Below are positions 1-6,718 of a DNA stretch of 7,252 bases, one piece after another. The notes beneath the pieces were generated by a model that saw only the letters and a program-made list of their open reading frames with translations, did no database searches and had not been told where the DNA came from. Source of the DNA: Candidatus Desantisiibacteriota bacterium (GTDB taxonomy: Bacteria > UBA9089 > CG2-30-40-21); the NCBI GenBank assembly GCA_016208205.1, contig JACQYP010000113.1:1-7252 (forward strand), read 5' to 3'. Position numbers and translations under genes: made by a program. Each line of letters opens with the position of its first letter. Within the stretch, counting starts at the first letter, position 1.

Positions 1-1385
1 AGGACAAGCACCAGAATCAGGTGCAGTATCACCGGCACATGGGTAGCCTTTAATGGTTTCGCAATAGAAGGAATCGGCCCTGAAACCATTGGTATAACCC
101 TTCTGAAAAGGGCGGCAAAAGCTACTCCAAGACCAATCAAAAGTAAGGGTGCCAAAAGGGGGGCATCCTTCATGGTTGCAGTCAATATCAGAAATTCACT
201 GGTAAAAACACCAAAAGGCGGCATACCTGCTATAGCCATAACCCCAAACATAAGCCCCCAGCCAACTAAGGGATTACTCCGAAAAAGCCCCTGTATCTTA
301 TTCATTTCCTGAGTATTGTGCATCTGGCAGGCATGACCCACGGTAAAAAATATTGAGGACTTTGTCAGGCTGTGAACCAGCATATGGAGAAGGGCGCCAA
401 AGGTGGCTATCTGCCCGCCAAGCCCGAAGGCAAAGGTGGCTATCCCCATATGCTCTATGGATGAATAAGCAAACATCCGTTTTATATCCTTCTGCCTTAA
501 AAGGGAAAAAGCGGCAACAAGGATAGACAGCAAGCCAAATCCCATCATGATATATCCAGCCTGATGTGTCCCGGTAGCCCCATCAACAAGAACCTTACAC
601 CGAACTAAGGCATAGAGGGCAACATTTAAGAGAAGCCCTGAAAGGACAGCCGATATTGGTGTAGTACCCTCACTGTGGGCATCTGGAAGCCAGTTATGCA
701 AAGGGACAAGCCCGACCTTTGTGCCGTATCCAACCATTAAGAACACAAAAGCTAACGAAAGAATGGTCGGCTCAAGCTTATCGCTTACCATACTCAGGTT
801 TGTCCAGAGTAATGCCTCACCACCTGCACCCAGTACCCTTTCTGCAGCAAAGTAGAGGAGTACAGTTCCAAATAATGCCTGAGCAATCCCTACACCACAG
901 AGAATAAAATATTTCCATGCTGCTTCAACAGCTGTTGGGGTACGATACAGGGATACCAATAAAACCGTTGACAGTGTAGCAAGCTCCATGGCTATCCAGA
1001 GCACACCCACATTGTTTGTCAAGAGAACAAGCAACATGGCAAAGATAAAGAGTTGAAACATAGCATGATAAAAACACATTCCCTTCTTGCCCACCCGGTC
1101 ATGTTCCCTTTCCCGCCGCATATATCTCCGGCTGAACGATGCTGTAGTCATAGAGACAAAGGATGTAAGGGTCGCCAGATAGACACTGAATGCATCAACA
1201 AAGAAGAATTTTCCACCGGCAATCATGGGACCATGAAGATAGACCTGCATGGCTAACGCTATACCTGCCCCAAAGGTTGCCGCAGAACCAAGGATATTTA
1301 TCTCCGGGGCAAACTTCCTATCACCAATAAAGGCAAGGACTGTTGCTGAAAAAAGCGGTACGCCAAGTAAGATGAGCAATGTCAT
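1..1385 (-). CDS. hyfF: Hydrogenase-4 subunit F-like proton-channel protein (HyfF), 3' end cut by window edge
   Basis: The frame is open from an ATG at 1385 to the left edge: 461 codons, against about 526 in E. coli HyfF, so only the C-terminal tail is missing. It is an NuoL/M/N-family antiporter-like membrane subunit that would help couple electron transfer in the membrane-bound hydrogenase to ion movement across the cytoplasmic membrane. Seen directly: a very hydrophobic polytopic chain; the family Glu in WIAMELATLS (E134); the channel Lys in GTKVGLVPLHNWLPDAHSEG (K223 with the conserved His and Asp); then KRMFAYSSIEHMGI and LHMLVHSLTKSSIFF. The start follows the hyfE stop by 6 nt, with GGAGGA inside the hyfE end about 10 nt upstream, so translation is probably coupled. 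HyfF is preferred over HyfB or NuoL because of gene order after hyfE and the SSIEHMGI-type motif. The catalytic hydrogenase genes would normally follow beyond the edge. Confidence 0.93.
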   Translation of the reverse strand, partial: MTLLILLGVPLFSATVLAFIGDRKFAPEINILGSAATFGAGIALAMQVYLHGPMIAGGKFFFVDAFSVYLATLTSFVSMTTASFSRRYMRREREHDRVGKKGMCFYHAMFQLFIFAMLLVLLTNNVGVLWIAMELATLSTVLLVSLYRTPTAVEAAWKYFILCGVGIAQALFGTVLLYFAAERVLGAGGEALLWTNLSMVSDKLEPTILSLAFVFLMVGYGTKVGLVPLHNWLPDAHSEGTTPISAVLSGLLLNVALYALVRCKVLVDGATGTHQAGYIMMGFGLLSILVAAFSLLRQKDIKRMFAYSSIEHMGIATFAFGLGGQIATFGALLHMLVHSLTKSSIFFTVGHACQMHNTQEMNKIQGLFRSNPLVGWGLMFGVMAIAGMPPFGVFTSEFLILTATMKDAPLLAPLLLIGLGVAFAALFRRVIPMVSGPIPSIAKPLKATHVPVILHLILVLV

Positions 1386-1391
1386 TGTCTT

Positions 1392-2057
1392 CTAATCCTC
1401 CTCCCTTAATTTCGTCATCTGCTCCATATCCAAGCTGTCAAAAGTATTGCGAATATGAAAAAAGAAGATGCCAAAGATAAAGGCAGCTATCAGTATGTCT
1501 AAGGCGACACCAAGCTCAACCACAAACGGCATACCGTATGTGGTACTGGTTGCCGCAAAAAAGAGCCCATTTTCCATGGCCAGAAATCCTATGACCTGTG
1601 TTACTGCATGACTGCGTGTAATCATCATTAGCAGCCCAAGCATAACCGTGGCTAAAGCAATTGCAATCGTAGAACGAGTCATCAGGGTAGACAACTCCCG
1701 AATAGGTGCGGTTACATGATATGAAAATATAACCAGAACAATACCAATCAACATGATCATGGGAAGATTTGTCAGATTTTCTACCTCCTTATATATCTGT
1801 AATCGATGGATAAGAATATAGAGGATATAAGGAATAAGAATAGCCTTTAAGACCAGAGTCAGGATAGCAGCAATATAGAGATGATGTACCCCGGACACAA
1901 AGCCAACTATTGCCGTACTGATGGAAAGAAATAACCCCTGCCAGGCAAATAGAAGCAGAAGGGCATATATCCTTCTCTGCACAAGAAGCCCAAAAGATGT
2001 CAGGAGAATAAGGGCGGCAAAATCTTTATTTATCTGAGCTAATAGTTCCATAGACAT
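1392..2057 (-). CDS. hyfE: Hydrogenase-4 subunit E-like membrane protein (HyfE)
   Basis: 221 residues, close to the 216 of E. coli HyfE. It is a small membrane subunit of the Hyf complex with NuoK-like character, expected to sit between the NuoH-like HyfC and the antiporter-like subunits in the membrane arm. Visible are about six hydrophobic segments, a Lys in LVLKAILIPYI (K71), the diagnostic GFLAMENGLFF motif with membrane Glu E162, and VVELGVALDIL with E181 and D187. The tail is short, charged and cytoplasmic-looking (SLDMEQMTKLREED). The ATG at 2057 is preceded by GGAG about 10 nt upstream (2068-2071). A second in-frame ATG lies two codons later and cannot be excluded. This gene is separated from hyfC by a palindromic element. 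Its own Shine-Dalgarno lies in the right-hand copy of the 9 bp duplication, so the insertion kept it intact. Confidence 0.92.
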   Translation of the reverse strand: MSMELLAQINKDFAALILLTSFGLLVQRRIYALLLLFAWQGLFLSISTAIVGFVSGVHHLYIAAILTLVLKAILIPYILYILIHRLQIYKEVENLTNLPMIMLIGIVLVIFSYHVTAPIRELSTLMTRSTIAIALATVMLGLLMMITRSHAVTQVIGFLAMENGLFFAATSTTYGMPFVVELGVALDILIAAFIFGIFFFHIRNTFDSLDMEQMTKLREED

Positions 2058-2062
2058 GATGA

Positions 2063-2171
2063 TATCACTCCGTAACTATTCAGGTTGTTTAGGCTGTAGG
2101 CTATAGGCTGTTAGCTCTTACCTTCAGCCTAAATACCTACAGCCTATCTACCTGAATTATTGTATCACTCC
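2063..2171. repeat. Palindromic element (about 91 bp) with 9 bp flanking direct repeats between hyfC and hyfE
   Basis: Two 33 nt arms at 2078-2110 and 2125-2157 are near-perfect reverse complements around a 14 nt loop. They share ATTCAGGT, TAGGCTGTAGG and TAGGCTG blocks and need only small gaps to align. The unit is bracketed by identical 9-mers TATCACTCC at 2063-2071 and 2163-2171, exactly 100 bp apart. On the coding strand the 9-mer is GGAGTGATA, which holds the hyfC stop at one copy and the hyfE Shine-Dalgarno at the other. Removing one copy plus the 91 bp between them leaves hyfC and hyfE joined as tightly as the other gene pairs here. This is the pattern of a non-autonomous palindromic (MITE- or REP-like) insertion with target duplication. 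The transcribed hairpin could also reduce read-through or stabilise mRNA. No transposase is encoded in it. Confidence 0.8.
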
Positions 2172-3103
2172 AATATAAAATACGACAACATTCCTAATGT
2201 TGCAAACAGAAAGGCAATTCCCAGAAATTCAGGAACACGGAATATCCTCATCTTGGCTAAACCGGTTTCCATAAGAACAATACCAATCCCGACAATTCCC
2301 AGTTTTATGATTAAGGAAACAATTGCCGGCAGGACATCTATTATACTGTCTGTCGTGGCAATTCCCCAGGGGAAAAAGGCGGCAATCCCAATAGTTGTAA
2401 AAAGAAAGAGCTTTAGCATGCCAGCCCATTCTATAAGGGCTAAATGTCTTCCGGAATACTCCAGAATCATGGCTTCATGGATCATGGTTAGCTCAAGATG
2501 GGTTGCCGGGTTATCCACCGGTATCCTTCCTGTCTCAGCGATAGCAACCATGATAAATGCCACTAAGGCAAAGCCCATTGATGGCCGAATAAGCATGTTT
2601 TGATGAATAATTACCTGTGTCATTTGAGACAGGGATGTAGAATGGCAAAGCAGTGAGACGGTAAAAATGGCCATAAGCATTGCCGGCTCAGCCAATGAAG
2701 CAATTGTCATCTCCCTGCTTGAACCCATCCCGCCAAAGGCAGTGCCAATATCCATTCCAGCTAAGCTAAGGAAAAATCTGGATAAGGCAAATAATGCTAC
2801 TAAGGCAATGACATCTGCGGTGGCACAAAGGGGTAAATCCGTAAAAAGTATGGGAATAATTCCTCCGGCTAAGATACAGACACCAAAAACAAGATAGGGC
2901 GTAAAACGGAATATCCATGAGGCGTTTTCAGCTAAGATTATATCCTTACCAAAAAGTTTGACAATATCCCGCAACGGCTGCAATAAGGAAGGGGCAGAGC
3001 GACCCTGCATCCAACATTTAAGGCACCATATCCATCCCACAAAAACAGGGGCAAGTAAAAGGACAACAACAATCTGGATTATTTCTATGATATATGGGTA
3101 CAT
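2165..3103 (-). CDS. hyfC: Hydrogenase-4 subunit C / formate hydrogenlyase subunit 4-like (HyfC, NuoH family)
   Basis: 312 residues from the ATG at 3103. It is the NuoH-family membrane anchor that connects the hydrophilic electron-transfer module to the proton-translocating membrane arm. Seen directly: an N-terminal transmembrane segment (about 5-28), PLRDIVKLFGK (43-53), GMGSSREMT (125-133), and the signature loop GRIPVDNPATHLELTM (192-207) followed by IHEAMILEYSGRHLA, which is typical of HyfC/HycD-type proteins; further helices run to the C-terminus. An earlier in-frame GTG at 3112 overlaps the hyfB stop, but it lies inside the Shine-Dalgarno. GAGGTGA ends about 6 nt before the ATG at 3103, so the ATG is preferred. 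The hyfB TGA at 3109-3111 falls inside that ribosome site, which points to translational coupling with hyfB. The length matches E. coli HyfC (315). Confidence 0.94.
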   Translation of the reverse strand: MYPYIIEIIQIVVVLLLAPVFVGWIWCLKCWMQGRSAPSLLQPLRDIVKLFGKDIILAENASWIFRFTPYLVFGVCILAGGIIPILFTDLPLCATADVIALVALFALSRFFLSLAGMDIGTAFGGMGSSREMTIASLAEPAMLMAIFTVSLLCHSTSLSQMTQVIIHQNMLIRPSMGFALVAFIMVAIAETGRIPVDNPATHLELTMIHEAMILEYSGRHLALIEWAGMLKLFLFTTIGIAAFFPWGIATTDSIIDVLPAIVSLIIKLGIVGIGIVLMETGLAKMRIFRVPEFLGIAFLFATLGMLSYFILE

Positions 3104-3108
3104 TTTAT

Positions 3109-5229
3109 TCACCTCAAAAACAACAACAACACAATAATAGTCACAAAAGAATAAATAAGATAAAACTGGATATTCCCATGCTGAAGTTTTCCAAGCCTGC
3201 GAGATATCCAGAAGCTACTATCAATTATGGGCTTATATATCCAGCCCCAGAAACGATCCCTTATCCGCAGGCGATAATATAACCCTGTACCGCCACCCTT
3301 TAAGGGGATTGTCCTCACCTGTTCCTTAATGTTGAAAAAAAATCCAAATATTCGGCGGATAGGCATAGAAAATGCCGTAGCAGTATACTGCATTCGTGGT
3401 GTTATCTTTTCAAACCCACAGTCCCAGAGTGGTGCTTTATGAATAACTGTTTTACGAGCATGAAGGAAAAAATACCCCAGCCCGATAAATGCAACAAGGC
3501 ACACAAAAACAATCCCTCCGGAATAAGATGCCCTCTGATAACTGATAGGGGTAAGCCATAACCAGCCAAAGGCACCGGCAGTCGGGGTAATTGTATCACC
3601 TATCAGGGTAGATGGGATTATATCCAACCATTGAATAAATACTGTTTGCATAATGCCAAGGATAAGACACATAATGGCCGGCAAGATCATCGCAATCCGC
3701 ATAAACCAGCCTACTTCATGAATATGCGGGTTATGATGACCACGCCAATGCCCCAGAAAGGTTACCCCGAATGCCTTGACAAAACAGGCTGCGGCTAATG
3801 CACCGGTGAGGGCAAGTATGGCTGCACCCAAAGGAATGAGCAGATTGAGAAAGTGTTCCTTTAGTGATGGAGAAAGAAGAAATGCCTGAAATGTAAGCCA
3901 TTCAGAGACAAATCCATTAAAGGGAGGAAGTGCAGAGATTGAGACACATCCTACAAGGAAAAGGGCAGCAGTCCAGGGCATTTTATGGATCAACCCGCCC
4001 ATCTCCTCCATATCCCTTTTACGCGTAGAATGAAGCACTGCCCCGGCACCCATAAATAAAAGCCCCTTAAATATGGCATGATTGAGGGTATGATACAATC
4101 CGGCAATAAGGGCAAGGCTGGCAAGTACAGGGAGATGAGATGAGGTAAATATCATGGCCAGTCCAATACCAATGAGAATAATACCTATGTTTTCTACAGA
4201 ATGGTAAGCAAGGAGCCTCTTCAGATCATGCTGCATAAGGGCGTAAAGCACACCCATAATCGCAGAAATCAGTCCAGAGATCAAGACAATTACCCCCCAC
4301 CACCAGGGAAAGTTTCCGCCGATAAGGTCAAAGGCAACCCGAACTATCCCATAAATAGCTGTCTTGAGCATCACCCCACTCATCAGGGCAGAAATATTTG
4401 ATGGGGCAACAGGATGAGCCTCCGGCAGCCAGACATGAAGAGGGATTATCCCAGCCTTTGCCCCAAACCCTGAAAATGCCAACAAAAAAGCAACACTTGC
4501 CCATTCAAAAGGAAACTCAGCCTGACGCATAGCATCAAAGGTATAGCCGCCAAAACTACCAAAACCGCCAGACAAACCAGCCATTAAACCAAAGGATAAT
4601 AGTATGGCAATAGCCCCAATATGGGCAACCACTAAGTAAAGAAAAGCCGCCTTTCTATTTTCCGCTTGTTCATCCTCATACATTACCAGAAAGAATGAAG
4701 ATGCAGCCATACATTCCCAGGCTATCAAAAAGATAACAGCATCATCTGAAAGGACAACCAGAAGCATTCCCATAATGAAGAGGCAATAAAATATAACCAA
4801 TCGGGTAATAGAGCGGTGTGTTAAATATATCTGGCAATAGCCAATGGAATAAATAGAGACAAAAAAACCAAGAGACCCAATTACTACAAGGAAAAAACCA
4901 GACAAAGGGTCAAGCCTTAAATGAAAGGGTAAATCCGGCAAACCAAAAGTTAAGATCGCTGACTCCGGAATACCATTAGACATTGACCACATACCGGCAA
5001 TAACAGCCATCAGGCAAGAGATCGATATAAGAGGAAAGGAAACAAAGATAAGCAGCCTTTGCCACCTGAAGAATAGCGGTACAATTAAAAACGAAATAAA
5101 TAGAATGAGACAAATTGAGGAAAGGGCTAAGGTAAATGGAGTAAGTTGTCCACCAGATACTGCCGACAGAACACCAATAATTTTTGAAACACCAAATAAA
5201 TTCGCTACAGCCGGAACATCTAAATCCAT
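3109..5229 (-). CDS. hyfB: Hydrogenase-4 subunit B-like proton-channel protein (HyfB)
   Basis: 706 residues from the ATG at 5229; E. coli HyfB has 672. It is an antiporter-like (NuoL/M/N family) subunit of the hydrogenase-4/formate hydrogenlyase membrane arm. Conserved features: LRLDPLSGFF (about 104-113), WECMAASSFFLV with the channel Glu E172, FGAKAGIIPLHVWLPEAHP with the channel Lys K258, KRLLAYHSVENIGI (about 337-350), FHAIFKGLLF-like NHAIFKGLLFMGAG, then LPPFNGFVSEW. The C-terminal extension has WDCGFEKITPRMQYTATAFS and ends in a final transmembrane helix, as in HyfB. The open frame extends to a TTG at 5298, but that TTG is part of the -35 box, so the longer form cannot be made from this promoter. 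The chosen ATG has GGGAGGA 14 nt upstream, a rather long spacing. About 28 residues before the first helix have no counterpart in E. coli HyfB. It is the first gene of the operon. Confidence 0.93.
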   Translation of the reverse strand: MDLDVPAVANLFGVSKIIGVLSAVSGGQLTPFTLALSSICLILFISFLIVPLFFRWQRLLIFVSFPLISISCLMAVIAGMWSMSNGIPESAILTFGLPDLPFHLRLDPLSGFFLVVIGSLGFFVSIYSIGYCQIYLTHRSITRLVIFYCLFIMGMLLVVLSDDAVIFLIAWECMAASSFFLVMYEDEQAENRKAAFLYLVVAHIGAIAILLSFGLMAGLSGGFGSFGGYTFDAMRQAEFPFEWASVAFLLAFSGFGAKAGIIPLHVWLPEAHPVAPSNISALMSGVMLKTAIYGIVRVAFDLIGGNFPWWWGVIVLISGLISAIMGVLYALMQHDLKRLLAYHSVENIGIILIGIGLAMIFTSSHLPVLASLALIAGLYHTLNHAIFKGLLFMGAGAVLHSTRKRDMEEMGGLIHKMPWTAALFLVGCVSISALPPFNGFVSEWLTFQAFLLSPSLKEHFLNLLIPLGAAILALTGALAAACFVKAFGVTFLGHWRGHHNPHIHEVGWFMRIAMILPAIMCLILGIMQTVFIQWLDIIPSTLIGDTITPTAGAFGWLWLTPISYQRASYSGGIVFVCLVAFIGLGYFFLHARKTVIHKAPLWDCGFEKITPRMQYTATAFSMPIRRIFGFFFNIKEQVRTIPLKGGGTGLYYRLRIRDRFWGWIYKPIIDSSFWISRRLGKLQHGNIQFYLIYSFVTIIVLLLFLR

Positions 5230-5262
5230 TTCTTTATTAAAAATCCTCCCTGCGAAAAAGAA

Positions 5263-5298
5263 CAAAGAAAGTATAGCACAAAAGATATGGCTTGTCAA
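5263..5298 (-). promoter_or_regulatory. Sigma-70-type promoter of the hyf operon
   Basis: Reading the minus strand, TTGACA (5293-5298) is a perfect -35 hexamer. It is followed by a 17 bp spacer and TATACT (5270-5275), a 5 of 6 match to the -10. Transcription would start near 5263, giving a leader of about 34 nt that contains GGGAGGA (5244-5250) ahead of the hyfB ATG. I see no sigma-54 type GG-N10-GC element, unlike the sigma-54/FhlA-controlled E. coli hyf operon. Expression from the housekeeping sigma factor is the simplest reading. Confidence 0.8.
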
Positions 5299-5330
5299 GG
5301 AAAAGTTTTCGAGCTGTGCAAGCAGAAATT

Positions 5331-5443
5331 GCTATAATGTCACCCCTCTGGGGTTTAATATTGTTGCATTATTAGCTACAATAATGTCAGCCTTTCAGGC
5401 TTTAATAACGGAAATAACCCCAAAGGGGTGGAATTATTGTAGC
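5331..5443. repeat. Three-unit REP-like hairpin repeat array
   Basis: Three related units of about 30-35 bp are visible. Unit A (5331-5360) and unit B (5375-5408) are direct; unit C (5414-5443) is inverted. The shared plan is GCTACAATAATGTC, then a 5 bp stem with a 3 nt loop, then TTTAATA. The stems are ACCCC-TCT-GGGGT in A, AGCCT-TTC-AGGCT in B and ACCCC-AAA-GGGGT in C. The stem bases of B differ at two positions on each side in a pairing-preserving way. Between A and B, ATTGTTGC (5360-5367) can also pair with GCTACAAT (5375-5382). The array lies between the divergent hyf promoter and the aroC -10 box. It resembles dispersed intergenic hairpin repeats of the REP/RAYT kind; no transposase is present in the window. 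Confidence 0.8.
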
Positions 5444-5456
5444 AATGGGATACGAG

Positions 5457-5462
5457 TATAAT
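5457..5462 (+). promoter_or_regulatory. Possible -10 box for aroC
   Basis: TATAAT on the plus strand, about 48 nt before the presumed aroC start. No good -35 is found at 16-18 bp. The best-placed hexamer, TTATTG (5434-5439), is poor and falls inside repeat unit C. If the box is used, the repeat insertion may have replaced the original -35. The surrounding sequence is AT-rich, so a chance match is possible. Confidence 0.35.
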
Positions 5463-5496
5463 ATCGTGAAGTGAAAAAAATATTAAAAAATCAAAT

Positions 5497-5513
5497 AGGG
5501 GGATAGCGTTACG
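5497..5513 (+). promoter_or_regulatory. aroC ribosome binding site followed by ACG in place of a start codon
   Basis: AGGGGGA (5497-5503) is a strong Shine-Dalgarno. Seven nucleotides later comes ACG (5511-5513), followed by codons for QGCNIGTLFQVTV, which align with the usual start of chorismate synthases (M-x-GN-x-x-G-x-LF-x-VT). An in-frame stop lies at 5496-5498 and there is no ATG, GTG or TTG in between. The first conventional candidate, TTG at 5535, would remove the conserved GN-x-x-G motif. Confidence 0.6.
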
Positions 5514-6663
5514 CAAGGTTGTAATATTGGGACATTGTTTCAGGTGACGGTTGCGGGTGGTTCTTATCAGGATGGGAATACTACGCATATTCAGGGGATT
5601 CCACCGGGCATTAAAATTACAGAGGAGGAGATATACGCAGATCTTTTGCTTAGAAAACCGGGGCAGGATGAGTTGACTTCTCCGAGGAGAGAGCCGGATA
5701 TCCCGATTATTTATAGTGGGATAAATGCGGCAGATACTATGCCGGGGTTTTCAAATAAGGGGTTGACCAATGGTACGCCCATGGTTATCCTGATCCCAAA
5801 CATGGACAGGCATTTTGAGCATATTGATGCATATCAGCAGACAAATCGAACTCCCAGACCGGGGCACGCATCTTATGCTTCATATTGAAAAAATAAGAGA
5901 AAAGGTGACTGCCTTCCGTGAGATGCGGAAAAAGCATGATCCGGTATATGATATTATCTTTGGACAGGGGTTGATCAGACCGGAGATGAGATTATTGGAA
6001 AAAATGTGTGTTCTGGCTGAGTTTGAACCAAAAATCCCTGAACTCTATGCTCAGGGTAAAAAGATGGATGAGGAATTTATTCGCAAGGAATATGGCGTTC
6101 ACTCAAAGCTGAATTGCCCTGACCTTGAGGCTGCGGATGAGATGTACAGGCGAATTATAGAGATTACTCAGGAGGGTGATTCGAGTGGTGGGTTGGTTGA
6201 GGTTGTTGCCACAGGATTACCGGCAGGCATGGGTGAGCCGATTTTCAGAAAGTTAGATGGTGAATTGGGAAAAATGATGAGTATTGCCGCAGTAAAGGCA
6301 GTGGAAATTGGGGATGGATATAGGGTTAAGAATATGCGGGGTTCAGAGTGTAATGATCAGATGTATGGCGAGAATGGCAAGGTTTGTTTTAAGTCAAACC
6401 ATGCTGGTGGTCTTGCCGGTGGATTAACTACCGGTCAATCACTTGTGGTCAGGCTGGCTGTAAAGCCTACACCAACCATTGCCAAGCAACAGTCTACGAT
6501 TGATAAGGTCAGCCATGAAACCAAGATATTATCTGCGGTTACCCGGCGGGATCCAACCATTGTTCCACGAGTCTGGCCTGTGGCTGAGGCGTTTGTTTCT
6601 ATTATTCTGCTGGATCACTATATGCAGCATCTGGCGTATCAGGGGATTTGTGGAACACGGTGA
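5511..6663 (+). pseudogene. aroC: Divergent chorismate synthase, frameshifted with an apparent internal deletion
   Basis: Chorismate synthase makes chorismate from EPSP using reduced FMN, the last shikimate-pathway step. The first part (5511-5885) reads NIGTLFQVTV, GGSYQDG, GIPPG, LLLRKPG, SPRREPD, YSG, LTNGTPMVILIPN and NRTPRPGHASYASY, all in AroC order, then stops at TGA 5886-5888. The rest (about 5887-6663) is in another frame: KLNCPDLEAADEM, EGDSSGGLVEVVATGLPAGMGEP, MSIAAVKAVEIGDGY, MRGSECNDQM, FKSNHAGGLAGGLTTGQ, VKPTPTIA and RRDPTIVPRVWPVAEA, all AroC C-terminal motifs. The expected segment after RPGHA (KYG...RGGGR-S-AR-ET...AAGA) appears in no forward frame. In its place are about 70 charged, helical-looking residues (EKIREKVTAFREMRKK onward). 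GESHG, with its catalytic His, is GGSYQ. The start position carries ACG. Pseudogene is the best call; a natural divergent paralogue plus an assembly error is the alternative. Confidence 0.72.
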
Positions 6664-6680
6664 ATGGAAGGTAGTAAGGT

Positions 6681-6718
6681 GGAGAGAAGGTAATAGGGTA
6701 CCCTATTACTTTGCTACC
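6681..6718. repeat. Palindrome at the convergent aroC/recN junction
   Basis: GTAATAGGGT (6690-6699) is directly followed by its exact reverse complement (6700-6709), making a 20 bp perfect palindrome. Imperfect pairing extends outward to about 6681 and 6718, with GG-AGAGAAG on one side and CTTTGCTACC on the other. It fills most of the 42 bp gap between the aroC stop and the recN stop, and its right arm contains the recN TAA (6706-6708). A hairpin here could act on transcripts from both directions, but no T-run follows on either strand, so it is not a textbook intrinsic terminator. It may be another palindromic insertion. Confidence 0.6.

Noticed and set aside
719..1256. Plus-strand open frames opposite hyfF (719-907, 1053-1256), and similar ones opposite hyfC and hyfB
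   Set aside because: They lie antisense to well-conserved Hyf genes, show no family motifs and have no ribosome sites; they are shadows.
3104..3112. GTG start for hyfC overlapping the hyfB stop
   Set aside because: The GTG is part of the GAGGTGA ribosome site that is ideally spaced for the ATG at 3103; the GTG itself has no Shine-Dalgarno.
5230..5298. Longer hyfB reading frame starting at a TTG at 5298
   Set aside because: That TTG is the beginning of the TTGACA -35 hexamer and lies upstream of the predicted transcription start, so it cannot be on the mRNA from this promoter.
5331..5443. CRISPR array
   Set aside because: Only three units, one inverted, with irregular spacing and internal hairpins; this is not repeat-spacer architecture.
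5535..5537. TTG start for aroC
   Set aside because: It would lack a ribosome site at normal spacing and drop the conserved GN-x-x-G N-terminal motif that is encoded just upstream.
5888..5893. Programmed frameshift at the A6 run in aroC
   Set aside because: The run lies at or after the TGA of the first frame, so slippage there comes too late, and the missing catalytic segment would not be restored.
5887..6110. Chorismate mutase (AroQ-like) domain fused within AroC
   Set aside because: The segment is helical and charged like AroQ, but I cannot place the AroQ catalytic Arg/Lys/Glu pattern in it.
6681..6718. Intrinsic terminator for aroC and recN
   Set aside because: The hairpin is good but there is no T-run after it on either strand; kept as a palindrome only.
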